Under the pieces are notes generated by a model. It did no database searches. It had not been told where the DNA came from and saw nothing but the letters and a program-made list of their open reading frames with translations. From NCBI GenBank assembly GCA_003049465.1, contig PYSS01000045.1:1-64000 (forward strand): a stretch of 64,000 nucleotides of DNA, read 5' to 3'. How positions within the stretch are numbered: the first letter of the stretch is position 1; each line of letters opens with the position of its first letter. Positions 33,460-44,380 of this stretch are shown piece after piece. The DNA comes from Magnaporthiopsis rhizophila (Eukaryota > Ascomycota > Sordariomycetes > Magnaporthales > Magnaporthaceae). The position numbers and the translations under genes are program-made.

Positions 33460-35721
33460 ATGCCCGCCGAGAACCTGCCCCTCCCCTCCGCCAGGCTCGG
33501 CGCGGCTTCTCCGGACCGAGGCCGGTCCAAACCACATGCGTCGACCATGATCAGACGCAACCTCCCTGGACTGCCCGAGGAGATCCTTCTTAATATTTTA
33601 TCATGTACGTCATTATTCTTTTTAACTGCATTACATACCTAGGTACTGTGAATCGACTGACAGACACCGCCTGCTCCTGCATCCAGTCCTCGAACCCAGA
33701 GACATCACCCGTCTGCAAGCCGTGTCCCGGAAGTTCTGCTCGCTCTTCAGAGATAACGTCTTCTGGCGCTCAATATGCTTCCAGGAGTCTAGCTTCCTGG
33801 AGGCCTTCAACCGCCGTGCCGCTCTCCTTAGCAGGGGGCGCTTCCCCTTTGACTATTTCCACCCGCCCCGCGACCATAGCGGTGATGGTGATGCGTCACT
33901 TGGGAGGAGGGTGTCAACGTCTCCACCACAGCCCCTGGTTTCCTCTAATGAAGAGCGGAACGCCATGGAGAACGAGAGGGCACGCCTCGTGGCCAACTGG
34001 GACCTGACCTACCCGGGCGAGAACGTGTCGTGGTACGACGAGTACATCCAGCGGCACGGCCACATCACCGTCAGCTGGTTCCAGCTGCCGCGCACCCGGG
34101 ACGACGACCGGGTTTCGGAACCCATCGAGGCCAGGGGGGTCGCCCTCTACAGCCCGGACGACCCGTGGGCAACAACAACAACAACAACAGGCTCAGGATC
34201 TGGTGCCCTCTTCGCCGTGTCTCCGCTCGACGACGGGTCCGTGTGCTTGTGGGATGTGAACGGCAGCAAGGGCCGGCGGGGCGCCACCTACAAAAAGAGC
34301 CAGGCCGAAATTCTATATATAGACGGCCCCGGCCGTGACAACAGAAGGCGCTCCAAGAGGGTGGACTCTGGCGTCACCGAGTGCGTTGCTGTCGACAGCC
34401 ACCGGAAACGGGCGTTCGTGGCCGTGCAGTGCCGTAAGTCCACAAATCCGTCACGCAACCTAAACTGCCAATGGCTACCTACGTTCTTTGGTACTGACTG
34501 ACCAACCACAAATCAGACCTGCTGGAAATCGATCTGGAAACGCTCAAGGTTGTCGGGTCCGAATCGTTCCCGTGGTCCATCACCACACTTTCTGCCACCA
34601 ATCCCACCCTGCCCCTGACGGTTGGGACCACGCTGGGCGTGCACCTGTACGACTACCGGGCGAGAGGCTCTGCCGCCACCGCAGTCCTCAGCAGCGGGGT
34701 GGATGGGGGCATCGACGGATTCGACAGGCTGGGAGCGAACGACCACTACCGGCGGAGCGTACGAGCGCTGTTCAATGACGAGCCGTTGCCCCCCTGCGCC
34801 TCGCTCGCCCAACCAGGGCCGCTGAGCATACTGCACTTGGACCGGTCAGGTGCCGCGGCGTGGGCGGGTGACGACGTCTACGTGGCCGGGCGCTTCTCCA
34901 ACATTCTGCACTACGACCGCCGCAAGTTCCCCTCCATCAGTGGCTCCATCTTCTCGGGCGCGCGCCTCTGCGCCATGACGTCGCTGCCGTACCCTGTTTC
35001 TGCCAGCGATAGCGAGCAGAGGCGGAAAGGGCAGCTGTCGCTAAACCAAGTTAACGCTATAAAGGCCGACAGGCGTGGTAGCACCCTGGTGGCGTGCGGC
35101 GAGTACAACACCAAAGGGTCCCTGGAGCTCTACAGCCTCAGGTCGGAGACGACGCTTCAAGGCGGCGGCGGCGGCGGCGGCACCACCAAGTCGGACGACT
35201 GGATGCTGAAAAACCGGCAGACGTCGTCACAATCCAAGCTGTTGTCGGTGGCCAACCACGGGACCAGACTCGTCTTCTCCAACGGGTCCGGCGTGCTGAA
35301 GTGGTTCGAGCGCGACGGCTTCACCGAGGTGAGGCACTGTAGGATAGGCGACTGTGAGGTCAGCGGTGCCAACAACGCCAGCGACGAGGAGCAGCGACAG
35401 GGCCTCTCTCTTTTCAGCTCCATGCCCGGGTCGGACGACCTGGCGAGGAAGCTGCTCCCGACCCGGCCAGGGCGTGGGGGCAGCGGTGCGGTCAACGAGA
35501 ACGACATCGTCTTTTGGACGGGCGAGAAGCTGGGCCTCGTCGGATTCTCAGCCAAGGCGGGATTCACGACGGACGAGTTTGAAGAGGAGGCCCGGTCAGC
35601 CGAGGAGCTAGAAAAGCAGAGGGCGGAGAGGGACTACAGCGAGCGAGTCCAAAGGGCGCTACAAAGGCAGGCCGAGGACGCCAGATTCGTCCAAGGTCTT
35701 GGTCTCGGGGCTGGTGTGTGA
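33460..35721 (+). CDS. F-box protein
   Basis: Exons 33460-33604, 33687-34433 and 34517-35721 encode 698 residues. The F-box is split by intron 1. Joined, it reads LPGLPEEILLNILS then FLEPRDITRLQAVSRKF and DNVFWRSICF, close to the classic consensus. F-box proteins bind Skp1 through this domain and bring substrates to SCF ubiquitin ligases. The remaining ~600 residues contain WD-like phrases (GSVCLWDVNG, GVHLYDYRA, VYVAGRFSNILHYDRR), consistent with a diverged beta-propeller that might hold substrate; this is inference. A Gly7 run and a Thr6 run come from simple repeats (GGC at about 35162, ACA at about 34170). Both introns have YAG acceptors and GTAC/GTAAG donors. An internal ATG at 33547 just before the F-box is a possible alternative start. 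Confidence 0.87.
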
Positions 35722-35787
35722 GCCAACAAGAAACGGCCTCGCTGAGAGGGCTTCGAAGCGAAAAGAAAGAAACGGAAAAATGAAAAG

Positions 35788-35841
<54 letters not shown>
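35788..35841 (+). repeat. 54-base homopolymer A tract
   Basis: Uninterrupted A54 starting 66 bases after the F-box stop codon, preceded by an AAAG-rich purine run. It is the longest homopolymer in the window. The upstream gene keeps its introns, so the tract is not a processed-retrocopy tail of that gene. Confidence 0.9.
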
Positions 35842-35842
<1 letters not shown>

Positions 35843-37897
35843 AACGGCTCCGGCTGCGCGCCACACGGCACGTCGCGGTTGGGCCCAGCCTGGTCAGCGG
35901 AATCAGAATTACCGACGCAGGGTATTTCATGGCAAGGAGGACACAAGAGCAGTGTTCTCTGCCTATGCATACCTTAGCTCGCTTAGTACCAGCTCTCCGT
36001 CAAGCGATATCCAAAGCGTTCTGACCTTGTCATTGCAAGATGCAACCGTACCTGGACGTTGAGGCGAAAATTCGAGTGTTATATGCATGCAGAATGTCAA
36101 TATCAAACAAACACGACGGGTACCCACCAGATATTCCCGTGTGTGATGAGGTTGCACCATCCGTTTGTTTTGTTGAGGGGATTTCCGAAGAGTGAAGCTG
36201 CCCAAGGGTCCATTGGGCTTTGGGTGGACGTGGTTGATCAGCGAGTGTGGATATGGATTAATGCAGGTGGGTGATTGCTGCGCGCGTGGAGACGGAGCCG
36301 TTGTGTGGTGGTGGTGGGCGCGTCCAATATAAGGCCTTATTCGCGGTCGATGCAACTTCGCGTGCTGGCTCGAGAGGGCGGGTCAATGTCCTACGTGGGT
36401 TGGCATTGGCAAGCAGAGCTGCATGCACGCGTTGTGAATGCCGCCAAGAATCAATGCAATGCCGTGCTCGTACTGCCTAATCCATTGCATGCTCGAGGTC
36501 CAGTTGGCGATAATGCACCTGCCCACTTGCTGCCTCACAAACGAGACGCTAATTTGCAGGCTGGTGGGCGGACGGCACTTTTTGAGCGGACACCGGGCAC
36601 GGGTTCTGGAGCTCCCGGATAAGCCGTCAATCCTGGATGAAGCGAGGATTTAGTGGTGCCCACAGGTCATCAGTGACCTGTGGCGCTGGAAAACGAGGCA
36701 GCCAGTTGCAGAGCCAGACGCAGCCTCCTTGGCCAATGACGTCGCCAAGCTCCCCAGCTACTACTGTGCGTAGCGTAGAGAAACGGCTCGCATGGCCTGG
36801 CCTGGTGGGGTTTCCTTTGTCGCCCTGATCCAGCGCGGGGATTGTCCCAGTCTGTCCATCAATTTCCAGGATTCATTCAGCAGTCAGCAGCCAGGTCATT
36901 CATTGCTCACCAACCACCGCCCCAAACCCGGACCAGGGCGAGCGGGCAGGCGGCACCGGAGAGAGAGACTGACTGCTTCGGCCCCAGCGGACCCGTTTGC
37001 AAGCCTCTCCTCCTCCTTTTCTTTCCCCTGTGGGCCGACTGCTGAGTGGTGGTTATTTTGTTGACGTTTGCTGTACAGTACCATGTTTATGAGATGCAGC
37101 AAGCAGGGTCAGGGAAAGAAAAAGGCTGGCCATCCAGAGCGAAACCCGTCAATGGCCGCGTGGATCCGTGTGTTGTCAACAGACGCTGCTCGAGGGCACC
37201 GGGACGCTCGTCTCCAAAAAGGCCGAAAGCGCGGCGACGGGGGTGCCATTTTAGGGCGTCCTCGCGTCTTGTTGAGCATCGAGATCCGAATAGCCCTGGC
37301 GGCTGCATTGGTGAGGACACCATGGATTGGAACGCATACAAAATCCAGCGCGTGGTGACGCAGGTGGAAACAACTAGGAGGGATCTGCAGAACCTGACTC
37401 CTGTCAAATTTGTTGTGCGCCGCTCTTCCGACATTTGGCGATCCGATGCAAAGAGGGTGGCAAGGGAAGGAGACGGTTATCGAGGAAACGATGCCGACGA
37501 TGAAGAGATGCAATCATAAAAAAAGGCGCTCACACAATTCTTCGATAAGAGCGGAATGGAAAGTTGCATTCATACTGGAGATCCATGCCCAAGATGTTTT
37601 GATTTTGATTTCTCTTATTCCTTCCATCCGCCACATCCTCTCCATCGTTCCTGCCCATCCTCAACCAAAAGTGGTGGTGGACGGAAGGCGGGATGGGCGC
37701 CCAATCCTCAAATCAACTCGGACCACGGACCACCCCTCGGCGCAGGAAAGGGATGGAGTTGAGCTCGCATTCATCGCACACCGCTCCAGCGCCGCCCAAT
37801 CTGCAGCCGACGCAGGGGAAGCAGATGGAAGGGCCTGGCTGTAATGGAATGCAGAATCTGGCCTGGGCTTTATGCAAACATCAGCCCTTTTTCTTTC

Positions 37898-37917
37898 TTT
37901 TTTTTTTTTTTTTTTTT
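37898..37917. repeat. T20 homopolymer
   Basis: Run of about 20 T in a pyrimidine-rich stretch upstream of the SprT-like gene. Confidence 0.85.
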
Positions 37918-38718
37918 CTGACTGTTCGCTTTTCTCTTTGGTCGTCCCAATTTTGCCCGTCGCTGATCAGCGACAGCGAACATGAGCTAGGTTGTTGCTG
38001 GCAGTGGTTGCTTTGCCCCCCTGCGGCATCTCCCCACAGCGCCTTCCTTCCCATTGGGCTCCCGTGCTCGCCTGGCCATGCTTGGACACGACGCTGGCGG
38101 CGCCGTGCTTTTGCTGCCGTGGCGATAGCGGGACCGCAGCGGGAGAGCGACAAATGGCCAGGCCATCCCTCCCCGTCCAGCTGCCTCTCTTCCTGGGCCC
38201 ACGCCGCCCTGGATCTGCTGCTTGCTGGTGCTGCTCTCTCACTCTCTCTCTCTCCTCTTCTCCTCGTTCCCTCCTGTTTGCCTCCTCTTATCCATTGGTT
38301 GCTTTCCTTTCTTTGACTTTCCCTTGTGATTTGATTTACCGTGTCATTCCTGGTGTTGCATGTTCCTGGTCCAAAGCGAGGCTGCTGACCGACCAAGTAC
38401 AACTCGCAGCGGTGTCACTTCGTAAGCTGGTGTCTGCTGTTCTGCGCCCAGCTTGTTTCCCCTTGTCTCCCAAAGCTGCCTTTTTTGCGCCGTTTATTTT
38501 GTACACCACCGCCGCGCCGTTGTCGCCACAACAAGACCGAAAAATTATCCCATAGCCGGAAAAGGCAAAAATCCAAAAAGCCATCGCCGCCAAATCACTA
38601 AACAAACACCACCCGGTGGACAACGGCACATAGACACACGCCACCCTCCTCACACGGACTCTCACACCACCACCTGCACCATACGTACGCCGTTAGCCCC
38701 GGCACCACACCATCTCTC

Positions 38719-38739
38719 TTTTTTTTTTTTTTTTTTTTT
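38719..38739. repeat. T21 homopolymer in promoter/leader
   Basis: Run of about 21 T roughly 200 bases before the SprT-like start codon, inside a CT-rich promoter-like segment. Confidence 0.85.
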
Positions 38740-38935
38740 ACTTCCCCGCCGCTCCCGTCTTCTTTTTCTCTCTCGTTCCTGTTTCTCGCCTCCTGGGCGC
38801 AGTCGTTTAACTCTTCGGCTCACCCTGCCTTCGCACACAAACAGAGCCGCCGGGCTCGTTGTCTGCCTTGTCCGTCTCCCCTGCCCTCGTCAGGGGATAG
38901 CTTGCGGCCGCCTTCCTCTCGATCTGTTCCTGAGC

Positions 38936-38950
38936 ATGCTCAATGGCTGA
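38936..38950 (+). promoter_or_regulatory. Overlapping five-codon upstream ORF
   Basis: An ATG at 38936 opens ATG CTC AAT GGC TGA, which overlaps the main ATG at 38943 out of frame and ends just after it. If the leader includes it, it could reduce initiation at the main start or allow short-range reinitiation. Seen in sequence; the effect is inference. Confidence 0.4.
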
Positions 38951-40322
38951 GTGGGTGGGCCGTGGAGGGATTCCCCCGTACCCATCACCTGACCACTTCT
39001 CGTCCTACGACCCCCGCGATGTTGGCTTCTGTGGGGAGGACCGGTTTGGCCAGCCGCGCTATGGTGGCGACTGGAGGGACGACAGGCGAGACGACAGCCG
39101 CGCCGACCTCGCCGGCCTTCACGAATGGGACCTTGCCAGCGCCAGTCCGTCACCCCCGCTAGTCGGGCCTCCGTCGGGCCAGCCCTCCGTCTTCTTCGTC
39201 CGGGCAGACCACGTCAAACAGCCACCGAGTCCGCCGGTGCCGCTTCTGCACCCGAAGCCGCAAGTCCACAAGCACCAGCTGCAGAGCCCGGGGCCCTACG
39301 CCCCGCTGATGGAGAGAACCTCGTCCGGCATCTCCATCTCCACCGACCCTCTACCCGAATGCTCGTGCTGCTGCACCAAGGATGAGGACGACCTGGACCT
39401 CCTGACAGACGAGGAGGCGGCGCGGATCGTGGTGGAGCAAAAGGCCGAGTTCCTGCGCCGACACCCAGACTCGGCCCACGAGCGGATCCTCCGGAGCCTT
39501 GTCCACCCACGCGCGGCCGAGGCCGACTTCGAGCTCGACGATGCCGCCCTCGGCAGCCTATTCTCGGCCACAAACGAGATCTTCTTCGGCGGCCGCCTGA
39601 CCAGCCGCGTTGACTGGGACTGGTCACACTGGTCCACGGGCGACAAGTATGCGGCCAAGATCATTGGCACCACAGCCATGCGGCGCTCGCGGCGCCTGCT
39701 TGGTTACGAGACCTTGATCGTCCTATCCTCGCCCATCCTACGCGATGCCCGCTACAGCCGCCGCCTCCTTATCTCGACTTTCCTACACGAGCTTATCCAC
39801 AGCTACCTCTTCATCATGTGCGGCCACCGCGCCCGCCTCTGCGGCGGTCACACGAACGGCTTCAGGAAAATCGCGAGCCTGATCGACGACTTTGCCGGGC
39901 CGGGGACGCTGCACCTGCGCGAGATGGAGGCAGATCTGGAGCGCTTCCGCCTCCCGCCCAAGGGTCAGGCGCTGTCCCCACCGCTGCAGCAGCAATACCA
40001 GTACCACCACCAGGTCCAAGAGCAGCATCATCACCATCACCACCACCACTACCACTATCACCACCACAACACCCGAAAGCATCAGCAATATCCTCATGCT
40101 GCCAACTGCAACTACGACCGCCCATGCTGCGACGGCGGCGGCTGGGAGGCAGGTGGCTCTCACGACGAGTGGGACTGTGCCGTTATGCCGCAGCAGCAAC
40201 AACAACAACAACAACCGCAGCAGCAGCAGCAGCAGATGCAGCTGCCTCCTGTGGTCTCGCGACCACCGCTGGTTCTGTCCATGACCCAGCATACGTTTGG
40301 GCCACAGCGCGATCTGTGGTAA
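38943..40322 (+). CDS. SprT-like zinc metalloprotease-domain protein
   Basis: Single-exon frame of 459 residues. The SprT-like domain covers about residues 190-320: LGSLFSATNEIFFGGRL, then the HELIH zinc-binding and catalytic motif (H282, E283, H286) and a downstream GGHTNGF carrying the likely third His ligand (about 303). The family includes Spartan/Wss1-related DNA-protein crosslink proteases and bacterial SprT, so a role in protein cleavage at chromatin is possible but unproved. The N-terminal 190 residues are disordered with an ECSCCC cluster. The C terminus has a His-rich tract (about 361-376) and two Gln runs (about 418-433) from CAC/CAT and CAA/CAG repeats. No ubiquitin- or SUMO-binding motif was recognised. 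It converges with the HisRS gene. Confidence 0.85.
   Translation: MAEWVGRGGIPPYPSPDHFSSYDPRDVGFCGEDRFGQPRYGGDWRDDRRDDSRADLAGLHEWDLASASPSPPLVGPPSGQPSVFFVRADHVKQPPSPPVPLLHPKPQVHKHQLQSPGPYAPLMERTSSGISISTDPLPECSCCCTKDEDDLDLLTDEEAARIVVEQKAEFLRRHPDSAHERILRSLVHPRAAEADFELDDAALGSLFSATNEIFFGGRLTSRVDWDWSHWSTGDKYAAKIIGTTAMRRSRRLLGYETLIVLSSPILRDARYSRRLLISTFLHELIHSYLFIMCGHRARLCGGHTNGFRKIASLIDDFAGPGTLHLREMEADLERFRLPPKGQALSPPLQQQYQYHHQVQEQHHHHHHHHYHYHHHNTRKHQQYPHAANCNYDRPCCDGGGWEAGGSHDEWDCAVMPQQQQQQQQPQQQQQQMQLPPVVSRPPLVLSMTQHTFGPQRDLW
40021..40071 (+). repeat. CAT/CAC repeat encoding a His-rich tract
   Basis: In-frame run of His codons (with a few Tyr, Gln) in the SprT-like gene; mixed CAC/CAT use suggests it is not a freshly expanded repeat. 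Confidence 0.8.
40190..40236 (+). repeat. CAG/CAA repeat encoding polyglutamine
   Basis: Two Gln runs separated by Pro in the tail of the SprT-like protein, encoded by mixed CAG and CAA. Confidence 0.8.
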
Positions 40323-41663
40323 TAAACACCCATTGTGCGACTAAACTTATTTTTGGGGTACCTTATCTTGGATATCCTGTCGTTACTCCTACGCTCTCTG
40401 CCCCTCCCTCGCTGTACCTAGCCCCGTGTATGTCTCCAACCTCACTCGTGCTACTCTTGTGCACTAACATCCTCCAATCCTTGTTACTATCCATGACTAC
40501 CTACATACCCCTTTGGTTTCACAGTCTACGATGGGTGCTATCATTTATTACTTCTTTCTTTTGTGTCTTAATTGTGGCGTATATGGACGGAACATGATCT
40601 CCAACGAATTTTTGTCTTGTTTGTTTGTTTGTTTGCGTAACGTTTTATACCACGCTTAGCGGCATGGCGATGGCGTTCTGTTCCTGTTGCATATAGCAGT
40701 GGGTATCTCGGTATCCCCACGTCCCATCTAAATTGTTTGTTTAAAGTACCTACAAAAAAAAGCCAATGTCGAATCAGGTCCTTTGGCCTTGACTATTGGT
40801 CGTCCAGGGGCTGATTGGCCCTGCCTCTCCTCCTGTCTGTTCGTTTTGGGCACCTACCGGCACTCCCAAGTCTGACGTGTGAAACCACCTCTGCACGTTG
40901 TCGCCACCCTGCACGCCAACGACGCTAGGATATGTGTGCACGCTTCATATTCCGAGACACGACTTGGTGGACGAACCGTTCGAGATGTTGTGCGACACTA
41001 CGTTGCGGCGCGTCCTCCAATCGCCTGACCTGGACGTTTGCCACTTGCTGGTGCTGGTGACACCTGGTCAGCCGAGGCTGCTCGATGCTGTGGCGCGTGT
41101 CCATTCATTACCTTGGCACCAACGAGGTAGGTAGAGCTATGAGGTAGAGATGTGAGGTAGCTGGCAGGTACGAGGCTGGCAGGACACAAAAGGTCCCAAT
41201 ATAGAAACCCAGAGTCCAATAACGACGGACTGTAACTTTCATTACCCGAAACTCGTGCTGTAGGCTTCCTCGCTTCTTGCACCGGGGGTTTTCAAAGGGC
41301 GTGGACAGTACGAAAAAAAAGTTGCCGTCAACGACTTGGCAGGCTCGACAAAAACTCCTAACCACGCATATCTAGGTAGCTAGCTAGGTGGGCCTTTGCT
41401 GCTCCCATGGTTGCAGCATGTAGTTCCTACCTTTTCCCTAAGACAAATCTCGTCCACAAGAAGGTACAAAATCCCACGAAAGAAACTCGGTAAGGCAATG
41501 CGATCAATGTCCACAAGAGATGGCTAAATCCGCTCTATTTATTTATCCCCATCCTTTTGTTTATCACCCCCTCCCAGACACTAGACAGGTTCTCCAGTCC
41601 CTGCTAGACCTTCCCTAGACACAGAATAGAAGCGAGATGTCGAGACTAGTGCAAAAAGACAAT
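40323..41663. other. Intergenic between convergent genes, no gene seen
   Basis: About 1.3 kb. A TTTG repeat near 40616-40635 and a GAGGTAG-rich stretch near 41125-41160 are the only visible patterns. No coding motif. Confidence 0.5.
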
Positions 41664-43883
41664 CTATAGCAGCTTCTTCACCTCAGCCACCAGCTCATCC
41701 CTTGAGACGAGCCGCCCGTCCTTTTCCGGGTGATCCTTGGGCAGGCCCATGACCTTGAGCTTGACCTTTCCCTGCGCCAGCTCGTCCTCGCCCAGGATGA
41801 CGGCCAGGGGGACGCCGCCGTCCTCGGCCACCTTGAACTGGTTCTGCAGCTTGGGCTTGACCTTTGCCGAGAACTCGGCCTTGACGCCCGCGTCCCACAG
41901 CTGGCGCGCCACCGAGATGCGCTCGGGCAGCAGGCCCGTGAAGTCCTTGCCGCCGCCGAACGCCATGACGTAGACGTCCACCTCGTTCTGCCTAACCGCC
42001 AGCCCTTGCTCCGCCGCCGCCTGCCGCTTCTGCCGCGCGCTCATGATGCTGAAGATGCGGTCGACGCCGAACGAGATGCCCACGCACGGTATCTGCCCCT
42101 TGTCGCCCTTGCCGCTAAACATGCCCACCAGGTCGTCGTAGCGCCCTCCCGCCGCGATGCTGCCCACGCCGACGGTCGGGTCGTCTGACCTGTCGTCGTC
42201 CTCGCTCGCCTTCTTCTTGGGCGTCTTCTTCCTTGCCAGTGCGGGAGCCGCGGTCTCGGCGGACTCGCTTGCCGCCGCCGCGTCCGCTGCCAGCTCGACG
42301 ACGGGAACGACGACGGGGGCCACCGCAGGGGCGGAGCCTTCCGTTACGACCTCATAGATGACGCCTGTGTAGTAGTCCAGACCGCGCGCTAGCGAGAGAT
42401 CGAACGAGACCCTGTCGGTGACTCCAAACGCCTCGAGGTAGGTGAAGAGCAGGCTCATGTCCTCGATGCCCTTCTTGCCATACTCGTTTTCTGACAGCTT
42501 TTTATCTTGCTGCAGCAGGGAGATGATGTCCTTGCCGCCCTTGTGCTTTACGTACTCGCCGATGGTGTCGGCGACCTCGTCCGCGAGGCCCTTTTCCAAC
42601 ATCTCCTTCTTGACCTCGGACCACGGCATCTGCGAATCCCCCACCACGCAAAATATCAGTACAGCCAGCGACGAGAGGCCACGAGCAGTAGGGGCGCGGA
42701 GCCGTGCTTTGGGAGAGTTTCTTGTTCCTGACCTTGTCTAGTTTGTCCACGGCCGAGCTGATGGACCGAATCTTGTCCTGCGGGACGCCGGCCACCTGGA
42801 AGAGCCCGTCCAGGACCTTGCGGTGGTTGACCTTGATGGTGAAGTTGTCAAACTCGAGCGCGGTAAAGACCTCGACGATGATGCGCAGGATCTCGGCGTC
42901 GGGTATCATGGGGTCGTAGATGCCGGCAATATCAAAATCGCACTGGTAAAACTCCCGCATCCTGCCCTTGGCTACGGCAGGCTGGTCCCTCCGGTAGACC
43001 TTTGCGATCTGGAACCGCTTGAGCTGCTTGATATCCGTGTTCATGGCCAGATACCGCGCCAGGGGAACCGTCAGGTCGTAACGTAATGAGCACAGCTCGC
43101 CGCCCTGGTCCGCCAGGTCGTATATGAGCTTGCTGTCCTCTCCATACCTGCAGAGCAAAGCACATCTCGCGTTAACGCCGAGCCGTCTTTCTGGGGAGAC
43201 GTCTGTCCTCGCCCGAATACGTCGTCTCCCCTCCGCCGACCAGCGCGTTGTTGTGTGTGCTTACTTTCCGCTCAGGATCTCCTTCAGCTCGAAGACTGGC
43301 GTGTCGAGATTCGTTCCGCCGTGGCGCTTAAAGACCTCGGTAATGGCTTGGAAGATGCGATCCCTGCGGCAAGTCGGAGGCGGAGGGCGTCCATTGTGTC
43401 AGCAACCATCTGGCCGCGTTGTCTTGGAAGCTTTGACGCCACGGCTACCGACCTGAGGATCATGTCCTTCCTGTCCCCTGCGCGTGGGCGAGACAAGTTA
43501 GAAACAATGAGGATACCGTAGCTGATCGGCTTGGACAGCTATTAATATACGAGATGCGCATTGGACCGCCCGTTCCAAAGCCAAAACATACAGTCCCGAG
43601 TGCCCTTGGGCGTCTTGAGCTGGAAGCTCGCCTTCTTGTCGTCCTTTTTGCCCATGTTTGCGACGTCGAGCTCGGAGGAGTCACACAATGTCGCGCCGCC
43701 GTCGAAGGCCGAGCTGTACCTGCGGCGGTACCAGAGTCCCCAGGCAGACAACGACGCACGCGCTGTCGCAACGGTCGAGGCGAGGGGTCTGTGGATTGTA
43801 CGTAGAGGTCGTGGCTCGGGTAGGCGGGCGGGAGCCGTTATGGCGCGTGCAAGGCTTGACCTGAGCTTTAGTAGTTGCCGCAT
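41664..43883 (-). CDS. HTS1: Histidyl-tRNA synthetase, probably mitochondrial and cytosolic
   Basis: Five exons (43883-43592, 43477-43453, 43363-43265, 43147-42733, 42629-41664) give 598 residues. Class II HisRS motifs are clear: FQLKTPKGTRD, motif 1 region [24 protein letters not shown], motif 2 REFYQCDFDIAG, the histidine-specific block AAGGRYDDLVGMF and the C-terminal anticodon domain (VDVYVMAFGGG). It charges tRNA-His. The first ~76 residues are Arg/Ser/Ala-rich without acids at the start, a likely mitochondrial presequence. A second in-frame ATG (43655, MGKKDDKKASFQL) would give the cytosolic form, as known for yeast HTS1. Exon 2 is only 25 bp. An Ala/Val and Lys-rich insertion of about 60 residues sits just before the AAGGRYDDL block. 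Confidence 0.96.
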
Positions 43884-44380
43884 GCATGCGCAGGTCAGGG
43901 AAGAAATTATGGGATGAGGGGAGCGGAGGAGGGGCGTGGTATCGCGGATAGAGTCATTCTACATTCTTGCGGCAAAATACGGCAAGCAAAATTGGCCGTT
44001 TTCCTCGGTGACTTGAGGGGCAATGCCCCGCCAAAATTTACCGTGCAGCGCGACCCGGCAAGGGTCTCAATCAGCCCGGTACTGCGATGACCTCACATCT
44101 CAGGGGTTTTGTTTTTTCGCCGACACCATGAAGTTTCAAGGAAAACGTGTCTCAGGGCTCTTATATAAATCCTAGGCATATCTAAAAACAGCAATTGCCA
44201 AAGTAGCTCCATATGTGACCCAAGAATAATGCGCCGCCGCTGTCCATGGTGCATTAAGCCACGGCTAAACGGGTCTGGCACGTTGCTTCAGTCACCTTGG
44301 CCCGACGATGGGGTGCATTGGTCGACATCCATGGGAGACGACGTCTGCTCAAAAGAAGAAGGGATACGATCGCGAGACTC
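43884..44380. other. Intergenic, HisRS promoter
   Basis: About 500 bases between the 3' end of CHK1 and the HisRS start, both on the minus strand. No other gene. Confidence 0.5.

Larger units (their letters stand above)
35722..38942. other. Gene-poor 3.2 kb stretch with poly-A and poly-T tracts
   Basis: No convincing gene. It contains a pure A tract (35788-35841), T tracts (37898-37917 and 38719-38739) and a long pyrimidine-rich section (about 38225-38290 with CTCT repeats, and 38740-38800) leading to the SprT-like gene. The frames seen here, up to about 200 codons, have no motif or splice structure. The last 1 kb is best read as promoter and long 5' leader. Confidence 0.5.

Noticed and set aside
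35788..35841. A54 tract as evidence that the F-box gene is a retrocopy
   Set aside because: The F-box gene has two introns with good splice sites, so it is not a processed copy; target-site duplications were not evident by eye.
37046..37519. 157-codon plus-strand frame in the 3.2 kb gap
   Set aside because: No motif, competing frames on both strands, and no leader or splice signals. Could be revisited with transcript data.
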